54,588 nucleotides of DNA, taken from assembly GCF_900163865.1 (NCBI RefSeq), contig NZ_FUKU01000016.1:1-54588 (forward strand). Reading direction: 5' to 3'. The notes below the pieces were generated by a model, which did no database searches, was not told the DNA's origin, and was given only the letters and a program-made list of their open reading frames with translations. The position numbers were made by a program, and so were the translations under genes. Shown piece by piece: positions 1-9,162 of this stretch (position 1 is the first letter of the stretch; each line of letters opens with the position of its first letter). This DNA is from Sphingobacterium sp. JB170. Lineage in GTDB: Bacteria; Bacteroidota; Bacteroidia; Sphingobacteriales; Sphingobacteriaceae.

Positions 1-35
1 GAAACTCTCCTTAAGGTTTGAACCTAATATGTCTA
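1..35. mobile_element. Insertion sequence terminus, left edge
   Basis: The first 35 bases and the reverse complement of the last 35 bases of the window match at about 25 of 35 positions. Read inward from the flanking DNA, both begin TAGACAT or TGGACAT and later contain CTTAAGGAG, which would suit a ribosome-binding site inside an element. This is how the two imperfect terminal inverted repeats of one insertion sequence would look, with the element body lying outside the window. The TGGACAT start recalls IS3-family ends, but no transposase is visible, so the family is a guess. Confidence 0.55.
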
Positions 36-46
36 ATTTAGTTTGA

Positions 47-694
47 AGACGTACAATTGAACCTGATTTTGAAAGTATTAACGCCGTGTCCCCCGATGTG
101 ATTTTGATGTCTACTCGTCAGGAACGTTTTTATGACGAACTACGCGATATTGCCCCCAGCATATTTGTTGGCATCGATAACAAGGACTATATACCTTCGT
201 TTGAGCATAATGTGATGCTTCTGGCAAAAATCGTGGATAAGGAACAAGAGGCGGAAGAAAAACTTCATAAATTAATGGAGAAAGTATCCGCAGCGCAAAA
301 GAAATTTGAGACAGACCCGGGCAAAGCGCTCTTCCTAATTTATAATAATGGTAAATTTAGTGCTTTTGGCAAAGGCAGCCGCTTTGGTTTTATACATGAT
401 GTTTTGCATATCAAACCTGTGATGACACTGAAGGATAAATCCGTGCACGGACAGCGTGTGTCTAACGAACTTATTGCGGAAGCGAATCCAGACTATCTCT
501 TTATTGTTGATCGCAATGCGGCTGTGGTCGGAAAAAAGACCAATGTAAAGGAAATGGAAAATCGCCTGATAAAACAAACAAATGCCTTTAAAAATGGTAA
601 AATATTTTACCTGGATCCGGATTTATGGTTCATCTCCGGAGGCGGGTTGGTTTCGGTAGACTTGATGGTGGATGATATTGTGGGAAGATTTTAA
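47..694 (+). pseudogene. Siderophore-type ABC transporter substrate-binding protein, 5' part lost
   Basis: The reading frame resembles the C-terminal two thirds of periplasmic iron-siderophore binding proteins of the FatB/YclQ/CeuE group. It contains EPDFESIN and PDVILMSTR near its start, then GKGSRFGFIHDVL and a NPDYLFIVDR segment, and ends with the usual helical tail. Similarity begins around base 53, just after the insertion-sequence end, and an in-frame TGA lies at 44-46. A GTG at 86 could start a 202-residue product, but it would lack the signal peptide and first lobe. A different frame at 40-51 reads SLK, which often precedes the EPDF motif, so a small frameshift near the junction is also possible. 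I treat it as an interrupted gene. Confidence 0.65.
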
Positions 695-707
695 ACTTGT
701 ATCTTTG
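678..707 (+). promoter_or_regulatory. Bacteroidota-type promoter of the stress-protein gene
   Basis: TTG at 678-680 is followed after 19 bases by TATCTTTG at 700-707, an exact match to the TAnnTTTG -7 element with a good -33 partner. It lies 29 bases before the start codon at 737 and overlaps the 3' end of the preceding gene remnant. Confidence 0.6.
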
Positions 708-736
708 AGTTTGTTGAATAGTTAAGTCCGAATGGT

Positions 737-1537
737 ATGAAAGCCTTGATTGTAGCTGTAGACTTCTCCGATAATGCTTTATACGCTGCCCGATATGCAT
801 TGGGTTTGGCAAAGCAGTTAAATGCCGATATTCTTAAACTATATCATAGCAGCGTTGATGGCTACGACGATAAAATTGTAGCTTACGTGAAACTCGAAGA
901 CATCAAAGAAACGTTGGTTGTTGATAGTGAAGGACTGGACATCAGTTGTATCGTTGATGATAGGTCATTGACCGATGGACTTATTGCTTTGGCTGATCGG
1001 TATGAGGAACCGTTGATTGTAATGGGGATTACCGGCCGCGGTAAAGTTGGTCAGCGCTTGGTCGGAAGTCAGGTTTTTAAGGTCACGAAGCATGTCCATG
1101 CGCCTGTTTTAATCGTTCCCGAAAATGCTGTTTTCACAACCATAGAAAATACGGCGGTCGCGTTGCCGATAATACCTGATTTACGGGATTACGTCCCTCA
1201 TAATGCAATCAGATCAATGGTCGGTGAGCTCGGCGCAAGCCTGATGATTGTGAATGTTGGCGGACGTCAGGATAAAACACCAAAGCCTGTATTATATGCC
1301 GGGTTGGCGGATATGTTTGAGATGTTTGACGACCTTTCCCCAACGTATCATTTTTTTACCTCCGCAAAGACGACGGATACGATTATCGATTTTGTAGAAA
1401 ATAGCCAAGTGCAGCTATTGATGAGCATAGCGGGACAATATGGTTTTTTAGAGGGAATGTTTAGGCATAGCGTGACCAAAGAGCTCGCATATCATGCGAC
1501 TGTTCCATTATTAATTTTCCGTTCGGGTAAACCATGA
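737..1537 (+). CDS. Universal stress protein, tandem UspA domains
   Basis: This 266-residue cytoplasmic protein begins MKALIVAVDFSDNALYAARYA, the first strand and helix of a UspA fold. Around residues 95-125 it has VMGITGRGKVGQRLVGSQ followed by HAPVLIVP. That corresponds to the G-x2-G-x9-G(S/T) nucleotide-binding loop of ATP-binding Usp proteins. The second half, about residues 130-266, resembles a second degenerate Usp domain ending VPLLIFRS without a clear loop. Tandem Usp proteins of this length are common in Bacteroidota and are linked to redox or energy stress; the ligand here is inferred from the motif. It has its own promoter and is followed closely by the next gene. Confidence 0.85.
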   Translation: MKALIVAVDFSDNALYAARYALGLAKQLNADILKLYHSSVDGYDDKIVAYVKLEDIKETLVVDSEGLDISCIVDDRSLTDGLIALADRYEEPLIVMGITGRGKVGQRLVGSQVFKVTKHVHAPVLIVPENAVFTTIENTAVALPIIPDLRDYVPHNAIRSMVGELGASLMIVNVGGRQDKTPKPVLYAGLADMFEMFDDLSPTYHFFTSAKTTDTIIDFVENSQVQLLMSIAGQYGFLEGMFRHSVTKELAYHATVPLLIFRSGKP

Positions 1538-1591
1538 GGAGAGACGCGCTAGTTGAAGAAACTATTATCGATAGGAATAAAACGAAATATT

Positions 1592-2692
1592 ATGCTGAAA
1601 AATTTAATTTTTATTTATGTAACGATGATGAGTTTTCATGTATTTGCGCAAGAAATGAAAGATCCCCGTCTGGAGGTTGTTGCCTCCTTCGGAAAGTCGC
1701 AGCCAATAGGGGTGAGCGTATCTGGCGATAACCGCGTGTTTGTATCTTTCCCACGAAGAGAACCCTACGCCATGGGACTTTCTGAAATAATTGACGGCGA
1801 GCGTAGACCCTACCCGGATGTGGACTGGAATGCAAAGGAGGGTGTGCCGGACGACCATTTTGTAAATGTACAGGATATCTATGTGGATACAGACGATCAA
1901 TTATGGGTCTTGGATTCGAAACCCTCTTCTGCGGGTTCGGTATTCGGCAAGGATGGTTCGGAGGAAAGTGTGCAAGGGCAATTCAAATTGGTGCAGATCG
2001 ATCTAGAAAGCAACAAGGTGATTCGGCAATATGCTTTTAATGACTTGGACAAGGCGAAATCGGGATTAAATGATGTGCGGGTGGATACCGATAAAAAACT
2101 GGCTTATCTCTCTGACCCGGGACAAGCGGCTATTGTGGTGTTGGATTTAGAAACAGGAACTACGAGATCGTTGTTGGCAGAATCAAGCTTTACCAAAGCG
2201 GATCCGCATGTGGTGCTGCATTACGAAGGACATGAGATGCGGGATAAGGACGGCAATCCATTCCGGTCGAACGTGAATGGGATCGCACTGACAAAGGATA
2301 ATAAGTATTTCTATTTCAAACCTATTAATACCCCGAAGTTGTATCGGATAGAAACGAGCTATCTTGCTGATCATGCGTTAACAGATGAGCAATTGAAAGC
2401 TAAAGTGGAAGATTTGGGTGAGACCGCTGTCACACATGGTTTGGTAGCGGATGTTCAAGGGAATATCTATTTGACATCTTCGCTGGATTACAGTATTAAA
2501 CGATATACGCCGGACGGTAAAATAGAAACCGTGGTGCAAGATAGCCGCTTGATATGGCCGGATTCGCTGGGTGTCGGCTCTGATGGTTACCTGTATTTTT
2601 CATGTGCGCAGGTGAACCGTCTGCCCCAATGGAATGATGGTGAAGACAAGGCGACCTATCCTTATGCGGTATATCGGGTGAAGGTATTATAG
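1592..2692 (+). CDS. Secreted major royal jelly protein-family protein
   Basis: The 366-residue product carries a signal peptide (MLKNLIFIYVTMMSFHVFAQ) and a beta-propeller-like body. Segments such as RVFVSFPR, DHFVNVQDIYVDTDDQLWVLD, LNDVRVD, AYLSDPGQAAIVVLDLETG and WPDSLGVGSDGYLYF are typical of the MRJP/Yellow family. Bacterial members are exported lactonase-like or sugar-linked proteins of mostly unknown substrate. A TTG at 1553 in the same frame would add 13 residues before the signal peptide, so I prefer the ATG at 1592. Its stop codon overlaps the first bases of a remnant copy of the end of the smr gene that would be read from the other strand. Confidence 0.8.
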   Translation: MLKNLIFIYVTMMSFHVFAQEMKDPRLEVVASFGKSQPIGVSVSGDNRVFVSFPRREPYAMGLSEIIDGERRPYPDVDWNAKEGVPDDHFVNVQDIYVDTDDQLWVLDSKPSSAGSVFGKDGSEESVQGQFKLVQIDLESNKVIRQYAFNDLDKAKSGLNDVRVDTDKKLAYLSDPGQAAIVVLDLETGTTRSLLAESSFTKADPHVVLHYEGHEMRDKDGNPFRSNVNGIALTKDNKYFYFKPINTPKLYRIETSYLADHALTDEQLKAKVEDLGETAVTHGLVADVQGNIYLTSSLDYSIKRYTPDGKIETVVQDSRLIWPDSLGVGSDGYLYFSCAQVNRLPQWNDGEDKATYPYAVYRVKVL

Positions 2693-2716
2693 GCCAATGT
2701 GGACCACCACGATGTC
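2691..2716 (-). repeat. Remnant of the smr gene 3' end, left copy of a 26-bp direct repeat
   Basis: These 26 bases are identical to 12516-12541, the last codons of the Smr-domain gene. On the minus strand they still read GYNDIVVVHIGL followed by TAA at 2687-2689, in frame with the intact gene's HNEDIVVVHIGL. Upstream of that short stretch the reading frame has no further resemblance to Smr and soon meets a stop. The two copies bracket the whole heme-uptake locus. Confidence 0.85.
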
Positions 2717-2780
2717 GTTATAACCAATCCGCTGTAGTTAAAAATTATTAAAACAGCCGGCTCATTTCAAAAATAAACAG

Positions 2781-2804
2781 TATACTTGTTCTAATTTAGA
2801 ACAA
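2781..2804 (+). promoter_or_regulatory. Palindromic operator over the promoter of the HmuY-like gene
   Basis: TTGTTCTA and TAGAACAA (2786-2804) form a perfect 8-bp inverted repeat with a 3-base centre. It overlaps TATACTTG at 2781-2788, one base short of the TAnnTTTG -7 element. A related site (14 of 19 positions) lies over the promoter of the next gene. An iron- or redox-responsive repressor such as Fur is a plausible binder given the gene content, but the sequence is not the classical GATAATGAT box. Confidence 0.5.
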
Positions 2805-2812
2805 TTCTTATT

Positions 2813-3340
2813 ATGAGATATACTCAAAGTATAAAATCAATATACCTCCTGGTAATTTTTATGTTAGGTACCTGTTTTTTCGATGACCTTTACGGACAGG
2901 AAATAAAGACCGTTAACAATTTAGAGGCTAACAGTGAGATTGCTTATTATGATCTGGAACAGGGTAAAGCGGTTAGCGATGAAAATGGGGCATGGGATAT
3001 TTCCTTCTACAAAACAAACATCGCGCTCAATCCAGGCACAAATGGGCGCGGGCAGGTGAAGGCGAAAGTACTCCAACAAGCCTTTGACAAGACGGATAAA
3101 GCACAGACCAAAACCGGATTGCAGACAGATCAGGGAGAGCAGTTGGCCATTCCGGCAGGTAGTGGAAACGGATGGTACGAATACAATATGGCCGACCATA
3201 CCATCAATCCGATTAAAAACCATGTCATTCTTGTAAAAACAAGATCGGGAAAATTGTATAAACTGGAAATATTGAATTATTACAGCGAAAAGGATTATTC
3301 ACCGGCTAACTACAGTTTTCGTTATGCATTATTACAATAG
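2813..3340 (+). CDS. HmuY-like heme-binding protein
   Basis: The 175-residue product has a signal peptide ending near residue 28 (LYGQE). Its body has the HmuY pattern: GAWDISFYKTNIALNPGTNG, a variable middle, then GNGWYEYNMADHTINPIKN and VILVKTRSGKLYKLEILNYYSE. HmuY-family proteins are surface or secreted hemophores that strip heme from host proteins and pass it to a TonB-dependent receptor. No lipobox cysteine is evident, so secretion or peripheral attachment is more likely than lipid anchoring. It opens the heme locus and sits just before the SusC-like receptor. The ligand is inferred from family resemblance; heme-contacting residues were not identified. Confidence 0.75.
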   Translation: MRYTQSIKSIYLLVIFMLGTCFFDDLYGQEIKTVNNLEANSEIAYYDLEQGKAVSDENGAWDISFYKTNIALNPGTNGRGQVKAKVLQQAFDKTDKAQTKTGLQTDQGEQLAIPAGSGNGWYEYNMADHTINPIKNHVILVKTRSGKLYKLEILNYYSEKDYSPANYSFRYALLQ

Positions 3341-3413
3341 GCAGAAAATGGGAAGCTTTTTCGTTGCGTAAGGCCCAATAAAAAGTATGTGATATAAAAA
3401 TCATGCATTTTAT

Positions 3414-3443
3414 TTGTAATCGTTCTAAATAAGAATATCTTTG
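3414..3443 (+). promoter_or_regulatory. Promoter with overlapping operator before the SusC-like gene
   Basis: TTG at 3414-3416, a 19-base spacer and TATCTTTG at 3436-3443 form a full -33/-7 promoter. The operator-like CGTTCTAAATAAGAATAT around 3420-3438 covers the spacer and -7 box and matches 14 of 19 positions of the palindrome before the HmuY-like gene. A bound repressor there would block both genes in the same way. Confidence 0.55.
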
Positions 3444-3464
3444 TTGTATTCAGAACAACAATGC

Positions 3465-6400
3465 ATGAAGAAGATTTCACTTTGGCTCAGCCCCATATTA
3501 TGGGGCATACTTGTCTTTATTGCCTGTTATCCGAACGCCGTCGCCTATGCACAGCAGTCCGAAAAGCTGTTGGTGAAGGGGCAGGTAAGGGATAACATAA
3601 GCAAGTCCCCACTCCCGTCGGTTACCATTAAGGTTCGTGGTATAGCGCTGCAAAGCACCAATGAACAGGGATATTTTTCGGTAAGAGTATCCTCTACTGA
3701 TACCTTGGTATTCACCTCTACGGGATATACATCTTTCCGCTACCCTTTACATGGCGAAACAAGCGTAAACATCGTGTTGGAAAGCAATGAAAGTGCCTTG
3801 GATGAGGTCGTGATCAATGCCAATGTAAATGATGTCGATATCCGCTATCCAACGGCAGCGATCAGCGTGGTGAAGGGCGCGGATATTTCCTATCAGCCGA
3901 TCGCCGATCCGCTGAGTGCCTTACAAGGTAAGGTAGCCGGATTGCGGGTCATCCGCTCGGGAGAGCTTGGTGCGGCACCCGAAGTACGTATCCGGGGAGT
4001 ATCCTCGCTTACCCGCGGGAATAAGGCCAATCAACCTTTGTATGTGCTGGATGGACAGATCATTGATATGGACGCCTTCCTTACGTTAAATCCACAGGAT
4101 ATTGAAGAAATGAAGGTACTAAAGGATGCTACCGCCAATGCCATGTATGGGGTAAAGGCTGCTAATGGGGTCATTGAGATTAGCACTAAAAGAGCTAAAA
4201 CGGGAGAAAGAACCTTTTTCTATAATTTTCAGGGTGGGGTAACTCTGCGAGGCAGTAAAGGGTTAGAGCTAATGGATTCGGAAGAGAAGCTGGCTTATGA
4301 GGCTTTAACGCAAAACCCGGCTTTTCCGGGATATCGATTTTCGGAAGAAGGCGTACGTAAGGAATATGGTAATGCCTCGGATATCGATCAATTGATTGCT
4401 GTCGGGCAGGCGACGCTGGATTCCCTGAAGGGCATCCATACCGATTGGTTTCAGGAACTGATGCGCCGTGACTATTACCAGAGCCATCAGGTGGGCATGG
4501 CTTCCGGAACGGATAAAACCTCCTTTTATGTGGCCTTGAATTACACTAAACAAGGGGGGAAAATAGAGGGGAATAATTTGCAACGCTATACCGGTCGTTT
4601 CAATATGCAACACCGTCCGACCGATAACTTTACTCTGGATCTGAGTGTAGGTGGTGCCTATTCGGAAACAACCACACACAGTGAGGGAGACGTAAACCCG
4701 GCCAGTCTGATTTATCAACTGAATCCCTACGAAACAAAAAGCAATGCGTTGGGGCAGCCAACACCCTTGATCACTTCGTATCGTGGTGAGCGTACTTACG
4801 CTGATCTGATCGGACAGGCAGATGGGAGCAACCGGAATACAAGAGGGTCGGCAACCGTTACCCTCCGTTATGAGCCTTGGTCTGCTGTACATATCGATGT
4901 CTCACAGGGGATTGATTATGTCGTCAATGATGGCTATATGCGCATTCCGCCAGAAGCGATCAGTCAGCAGGACAAAGGGGAAGGCAAAGGACAGCTGACC
5001 ACGAACAAGCTATCGACCGTCAATTACAGCTCCAATGCACGTATCCTATGGCAAAAGTCCTATTATAAACACGACTTTACCCTGACCGGAAACTTGGATT
5101 ACCTGCGTACCCGCCACCACAATATCGGTTATACAGGCTTCGGACTTTCTTCCAAGATTACTTCTGCGGCAGGCATTAACCAAGGGCTTACCGGTAACCT
5201 GGCACCCACGCTGGCAAGCGGACAGGAAACACAGGCACAGTTGGGTTTTGGCGGAGCCTTTGGCTACACCTGGAATAAATTTCTGGATGCTTTCTTTAAT
5301 TATAAACGCGACGGGGCCTCGATATTACCTTCTGACAAGCGCTGGAATACCGCCTGGGCGGCAGGTGTGGGCGTAGAACTTTCGGAAATTTCCGAGCTGC
5401 AAGCCATCTTTCACCATCCTTTCCGTATTCGGGCTTCTATGGGTAATACCGCCGGACTGGGCGCCATATCACCCGGCTATGCCGTCGCTATTTTTACCCC
5501 TACAGGACAGGAAGCCTATCTCAACGGACGCGGACTGGCATTGGAATCTATGTATAATCCGGATTTAGTCCCCGAACAAAGTCGCTCTTACAATATCGGT
5601 CTAGATGTTTCCGTTTGGAACGGACGAGTCAACCTCACGGCGGATGTATACCGTCGCACCAATTCGCAGGTTTTGATGGAAGTACCCATACAACCCAGTA
5701 TCGGCTTCCAGATGATGATGCGTAACGTCGGCGTCATCCGTAATCAGGGCATCGAACTGGCCGTTTCTGCCGATGTAATGCGGCAAGGCGAGTTCCGTTG
5801 GAATTTTAGTGCCAACGGTGCTTATAACACCAATAAAGTACTCGATCTATACGGAAAGGATAAGTTATGGACGAACAATAATGCCTCTACACCACCGGAT
5901 TATCAGGTGGGAAAGGCTACCGACATCCTCTGGGGCGTTCAAAGCCTAGGCATTCATCCGATAGATGGCATTCCGCGCTATCTCGGTGCTGGAGGTATAC
6001 AATACGACGGCCGGCGACCGATTGAAAACGAAGACTTCGTTGCCTTTGGCCATACTACCCCGCCATTTACCGGAGGTATGACCCAAAGTTTCAGCTATAA
6101 AAACATCAATCTATCTTTTGATTTTTACTATACCCTGGGAGCCAAAAAAAGCATCAGTCCGCTGCTCGCACGCGATGCGGAGGATATCCGTTACGCACAG
6201 GTAAAAGGGATGCTGGATCAGACCTGGCAACAGCTGGGCGATGAAGGAAAGGCTTTCGTAAATCCACGTATTGTTTCCTCCAATACTTTTCTGGGAAGCT
6301 TTATACGGGATATTACCACCAGTCGCACGGTACAGCAGGCCAATTACCTGCGGCTGTCTAACGTGCGCCTTTCCTGCCAATTCCCCGAAACATGGCTGGC

Positions 6401-6551
6401 TCATTCCAAGGTTGTCAAAACGGCACTGGCACGTATACAGGCACAAGATCTGTTCGTGTTGTCCAGCTATCAGGGACCAGACCCGGAATCAGGCACGCTG
6501 GCCGGATCCCTGCAGCCCGTTATTTCCTTTTCACTAAATCTTGGTTTTTAA
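3465..6551 (+). CDS. SusC/RagA-type TonB-dependent outer-membrane receptor
   Basis: This receptor of about 1028 residues starts with a signal peptide (MKKISLWLSPILWGILVF). An N-terminal carboxypeptidase-regulatory-like domain follows (VKGQVRDNISKSPLPSV), then a TonB-box-like LDEVVI and a plug domain with SALQGKVAGLRV, VRIRGVSSL and YVLDGQIIDMD. A long beta-barrel ends in the aromatic strand VISFSLNLGF. Such receptors import large ligands across the outer membrane together with a SusD lipoprotein lid. Co-location with HmuY- and ChaN-like genes suggests heme or an iron protein rather than a glycan (inference). An upstream in-frame TTG at 3441 is a poorer start because it falls inside the promoter. 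Confidence 0.85.
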   Translation: MKKISLWLSPILWGILVFIACYPNAVAYAQQSEKLLVKGQVRDNISKSPLPSVTIKVRGIALQSTNEQGYFSVRVSSTDTLVFTSTGYTSFRYPLHGETSVNIVLESNESALDEVVINANVNDVDIRYPTAAISVVKGADISYQPIADPLSALQGKVAGLRVIRSGELGAAPEVRIRGVSSLTRGNKANQPLYVLDGQIIDMDAFLTLNPQDIEEMKVLKDATANAMYGVKAANGVIEISTKRAKTGERTFFYNFQGGVTLRGSKGLELMDSEEKLAYEALTQNPAFPGYRFSEEGVRKEYGNASDIDQLIAVGQATLDSLKGIHTDWFQELMRRDYYQSHQVGMASGTDKTSFYVALNYTKQGGKIEGNNLQRYTGRFNMQHRPTDNFTLDLSVGGAYSETTTHSEGDVNPASLIYQLNPYETKSNALGQPTPLITSYRGERTYADLIGQADGSNRNTRGSATVTLRYEPWSAVHIDVSQGIDYVVNDGYMRIPPEAISQQDKGEGKGQLTTNKLSTVNYSSNARILWQKSYYKHDFTLTGNLDYLRTRHHNIGYTGFGLSSKITSAAGINQGLTGNLAPTLASGQETQAQLGFGGAFGYTWNKFLDAFFNYKRDGASILPSDKRWNTAWAAGVGVELSEISELQAIFHHPFRIRASMGNTAGLGAISPGYAVAIFTPTGQEAYLNGRGLALESMYNPDLVPEQSRSYNIGLDVSVWNGRVNLTADVYRRTNSQVLMEVPIQPSIGFQMMMRNVGVIRNQGIELAVSADVMRQGEFRWNFSANGAYNTNKVLDLYGKDKLWTNNNASTPPDYQVGKATDILWGVQSLGIHPIDGIPRYLGAGGIQYDGRRPIENEDFVAFGHTTPPFTGGMTQSFSYKNINLSFDFYYTLGAKKSISPLLARDAEDIRYAQVKGMLDQTWQQLGDEGKAFVNPRIVSSNTFLGSFIRDITTSRTVQQANYLRLSNVRLSCQFPETWLAHSKVVKTALARIQAQDLFVLSSYQGPDPESGTLAGSLQPVISFSLNLGF

Positions 6552-6561
6552 TCTCTTGAAG

Positions 6562-7980
6562 ATGATAGCAATCCTAAAAAAGAAACTTTTAAAAACGTTG
6601 TATGTACCGCTAAGCGGACTGCTTTGCTGTTGCTTTCATGCTTGCAGCCTGGATTATCCACTGGAAGATAAGATCAGTGATCCCGGGGCAATCGACCGGC
6701 TGTCTGTTGCCCGGGAACTCTTGAATACGGCGTATCTGCGATCCTTTAAGGATCTCTCTACCTTGGCGATGCTCGGAGACGATTTCGGTCCGACCAGATA
6801 CTCGGCACAATTTATGTCAAGTCAGTTTTGGCTATGGAAGCCCGAGGAAATCAGTGTCAGTGCCAATAACCTATGGCCGGACGCTTATCAGGCCATTTCC
6901 ACGGCCAATACCTTTTTGCAACGCGCAGACGAAATTGAGGTAAAGGGCGAACAGGAGGAAAGCGAATTGCGGAAATTGCGGGGCGAAGCACTGGCGATTA
7001 AGGCTTGGAACTATTATATCCTCTTAAGGCTCTATGCGCCAAACATCAAAGAAGCGCCGAAAGCCGATGCCATTGTGCTTCGAAATACAGACCGGCCTAC
7101 GCAGGAGGGCCGATCCAGCGTTGAACAGGTTTATAGCCATTTGGATTCCCTCACGACGGAAGCCGCAACATTATTGGCTGAAGGCGGTACCGACGGGAGC
7201 AATGTTCATGGTGCTTTCTTTAACAGTTCGGCTATGTGGGCGTTGCAGACTGAGCTGGCAGTTGATCGGGAAGAATGGCAGGATGCCCTTACCTATGGTG
7301 AGCAACTATTGTCGCGCTATACTCAGCTGGATGCCGATACCTACACCGCACTCTGGAAAACCAACGGTTATCAAAGTAATGAATCCGTCATGGCACTTGG
7401 TACCCACAGTGAAATATGGACCACCATAGAATACCAGTCGCCGCTGTATGGCAGAAGTTCAGCATTGAATATCGCAAGTGATATCATCAACAGTTACAGT
7501 GAAGAAGATCTCCGTAGGCAAACTTTGCTGCCGGACACTAATGGTGGTTATACCATAGGTAAATACCGCACAAAATTTTTCGAAACAGAATTTTATCCCA
7601 TCCATCTTTTCCGGACGGCACGCATTTTATTACTATGCGCTGAAGCAGCCTACCGCTTAGGCGATCAGGATAAAGCACGCAGCTACCTGAACCGCTTGCA
7701 AGAGGCAAGGCAGTCGCCATTAAGCCAAGGCAGCGGAAAGACACTTTGGATAGCTATTCAGGCCGAGTTTCGTAAGGAACTGGTGGGCGAATGGTATCGC
7801 TTTTTCGATCTCAAGCGGTGGAGGTCCGAATTAAAACACCCGATTAATACCAGCGGAACGGAAGTACTGGACATCCAGGCAAGCGATTACCGCTGGGTGT
7901 GGCCTATTCCTAATGCAGAGATTGTACAGAGTGAAGGTAAAATTCAGCAAAATCCAAACTGGATACATTATGAAGAGTAA
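6562..7980 (+). CDS. SusD/RagB-family outer-membrane lipoprotein
   Basis: The 472-residue protein begins with a lipoprotein signal peptide whose lipobox precedes a cysteine in CCCFHACSLDYP. It has the helical SusD pattern: AISTANTFLQRADEI, LRGEALAIKAWNYYILLRLY with an adjacent APNIKEAP loop, FRTARILLLCAEAAYRLG and a C-terminal AEFRKELVGEWYRFFDLKRW. That last segment is the family signature. It would form the lid over the SusC channel. The ATG at 6562 is preferred to a TTG at 6541 because it gives a normal lipoprotein leader. The stop overlaps the next start, so the genes are likely translated together. Confidence 0.85.
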   Translation: MIAILKKKLLKTLYVPLSGLLCCCFHACSLDYPLEDKISDPGAIDRLSVARELLNTAYLRSFKDLSTLAMLGDDFGPTRYSAQFMSSQFWLWKPEEISVSANNLWPDAYQAISTANTFLQRADEIEVKGEQEESELRKLRGEALAIKAWNYYILLRLYAPNIKEAPKADAIVLRNTDRPTQEGRSSVEQVYSHLDSLTTEAATLLAEGGTDGSNVHGAFFNSSAMWALQTELAVDREEWQDALTYGEQLLSRYTQLDADTYTALWKTNGYQSNESVMALGTHSEIWTTIEYQSPLYGRSSALNIASDIINSYSEEDLRRQTLLPDTNGGYTIGKYRTKFFETEFYPIHLFRTARILLLCAEAAYRLGDQDKARSYLNRLQEARQSPLSQGSGKTLWIAIQAEFRKELVGEWYRFFDLKRWRSELKHPINTSGTEVLDIQASDYRWVWPIPNAEIVQSEGKIQQNPNWIHYEE

Positions 7981-9160
7981 AAAAATAATAGGTCTTTTTG
8001 TGCTGGCATGCTGCCTGGTGACAGCCTGTAAAAAAGACACCATAGATCAGCACTATACCGGCAGCAATGACCTGATAAGTGAGGTGCCTTCAGGGGGTAT
8101 CCGCATACAGGAAGGTTCCGAGAAAATAAGTACGGTGACCGTGCACCTCACCCTGCTACCTACCCATGCTCTGGATTTACCCCTGGAATGGGAGGCAGCA
8201 CCAGATCAGGCCGATCCCGAAGATATCTTTCAATTGAGCAGCAAAGTACTGCACTTTGAAGCAGGCGAACGAACGAAAACCTTTACCATTGCCTCCACGG
8301 GTGCCGGAAACCGTATCACCAAGTTGTCACAATATTTTTTAAAAATCATTCTTCCAGAAAACAACGAACAACAACTTGTCTCCAATACGGATATCGAAGT
8401 TTACATAAGTCCGGTAGATGATTTTCCGGAATTCAATGAAGAGCAGCAAAGACGCTTGCAGGAATCTCCGGTGAATATTGGCTTGTGGACCGGCATTGTA
8501 GGCGTAGAAGTAAGCGTAGACCGCTATGAAGGCGGATGGTATGGCTTTGAAAAAGCACAAAAATTTGCCTATACCGGTACGTCGGTCATTGTGCCAAATG
8601 ATACAGCGACTAATATTTCTACATTGGATATCCGAACCAATGCCTTCGGATTAAACGATTATTTTTACAGTGTTTTCCGTGGGGAAACCATTGATCTGTC
8701 CGTACCGGAAATCAGTGGATTCAATCCGGAAATTTTGGATTTGGTGAACTGGACCGACAATTCGGTGGAATCCTTTAAGATGACCTTGCCAAACCTCGTA
8801 TTCTTACCAGATGCACCGGGAGCGAAAAAGGGTGCCATCCGCTTTAGTGCGCTGGAGGAAGATAGCGATCCTCCAGCTTACCTGGTGCCGTTCAGCTATG
8901 TCTTTTCGGCCAACAACCGTATGAACGAGTTCATCGCCCAAGGGAATGAGGAGGCTTCCTATTACGAGGATCTGCTGGAACCAAGTTATACTCTGCAGGC
9001 CATGCCCGATAAGGAACCTGAACTGGATGGACAGGGTACCTACAACGAAGAAACCGGAGAAATGCAGTTTACCTTGCGATTGACCCATTCTAATGCATCC
9101 GATGAGCCGGATAAAATTGTAATTAAATACCAATCACCACAAATAACAGAAAAGAAATAA
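7970..9160 (+). CDS. Lipoprotein with Calx-beta-like domain, third member of the Sus-like unit
   Basis: The 396-residue product starts MKSKKIIGLFVLACCLVTACKKD, with a lipobox ending LVTAC. Residues 35-150 look like a Calx-beta or similar Ig-like domain: IRIQEGSEKISTVTVHLTLL, LHFEAGERTKTFTI and YFLKIILPE. The remainder is beta-rich without a recognised motif. A surface lipoprotein in this position after SusC/SusD often binds the ligand, so a receptor-accessory role is reasonable but unproven. Its start overlaps the end of the SusD gene by 11 bases. Confidence 0.65.
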   Translation: MKSKKIIGLFVLACCLVTACKKDTIDQHYTGSNDLISEVPSGGIRIQEGSEKISTVTVHLTLLPTHALDLPLEWEAAPDQADPEDIFQLSSKVLHFEAGERTKTFTIASTGAGNRITKLSQYFLKIILPENNEQQLVSNTDIEVYISPVDDFPEFNEEQQRRLQESPVNIGLWTGIVGVEVSVDRYEGGWYGFEKAQKFAYTGTSVIVPNDTATNISTLDIRTNAFGLNDYFYSVFRGETIDLSVPEISGFNPEILDLVNWTDNSVESFKMTLPNLVFLPDAPGAKKGAIRFSALEEDSDPPAYLVPFSYVFSANNRMNEFIAQGNEEASYYEDLLEPSYTLQAMPDKEPELDGQGTYNEETGEMQFTLRLTHSNASDEPDKIVIKYQSPQITEKK

Positions 9161-9162
9161 GT

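Noticed and set aside
4305..4892. A 195-codon minus-strand frame inside the SusC-like gene
   Set aside because: Lies wholly antisense to a well-supported receptor gene and resembles nothing.
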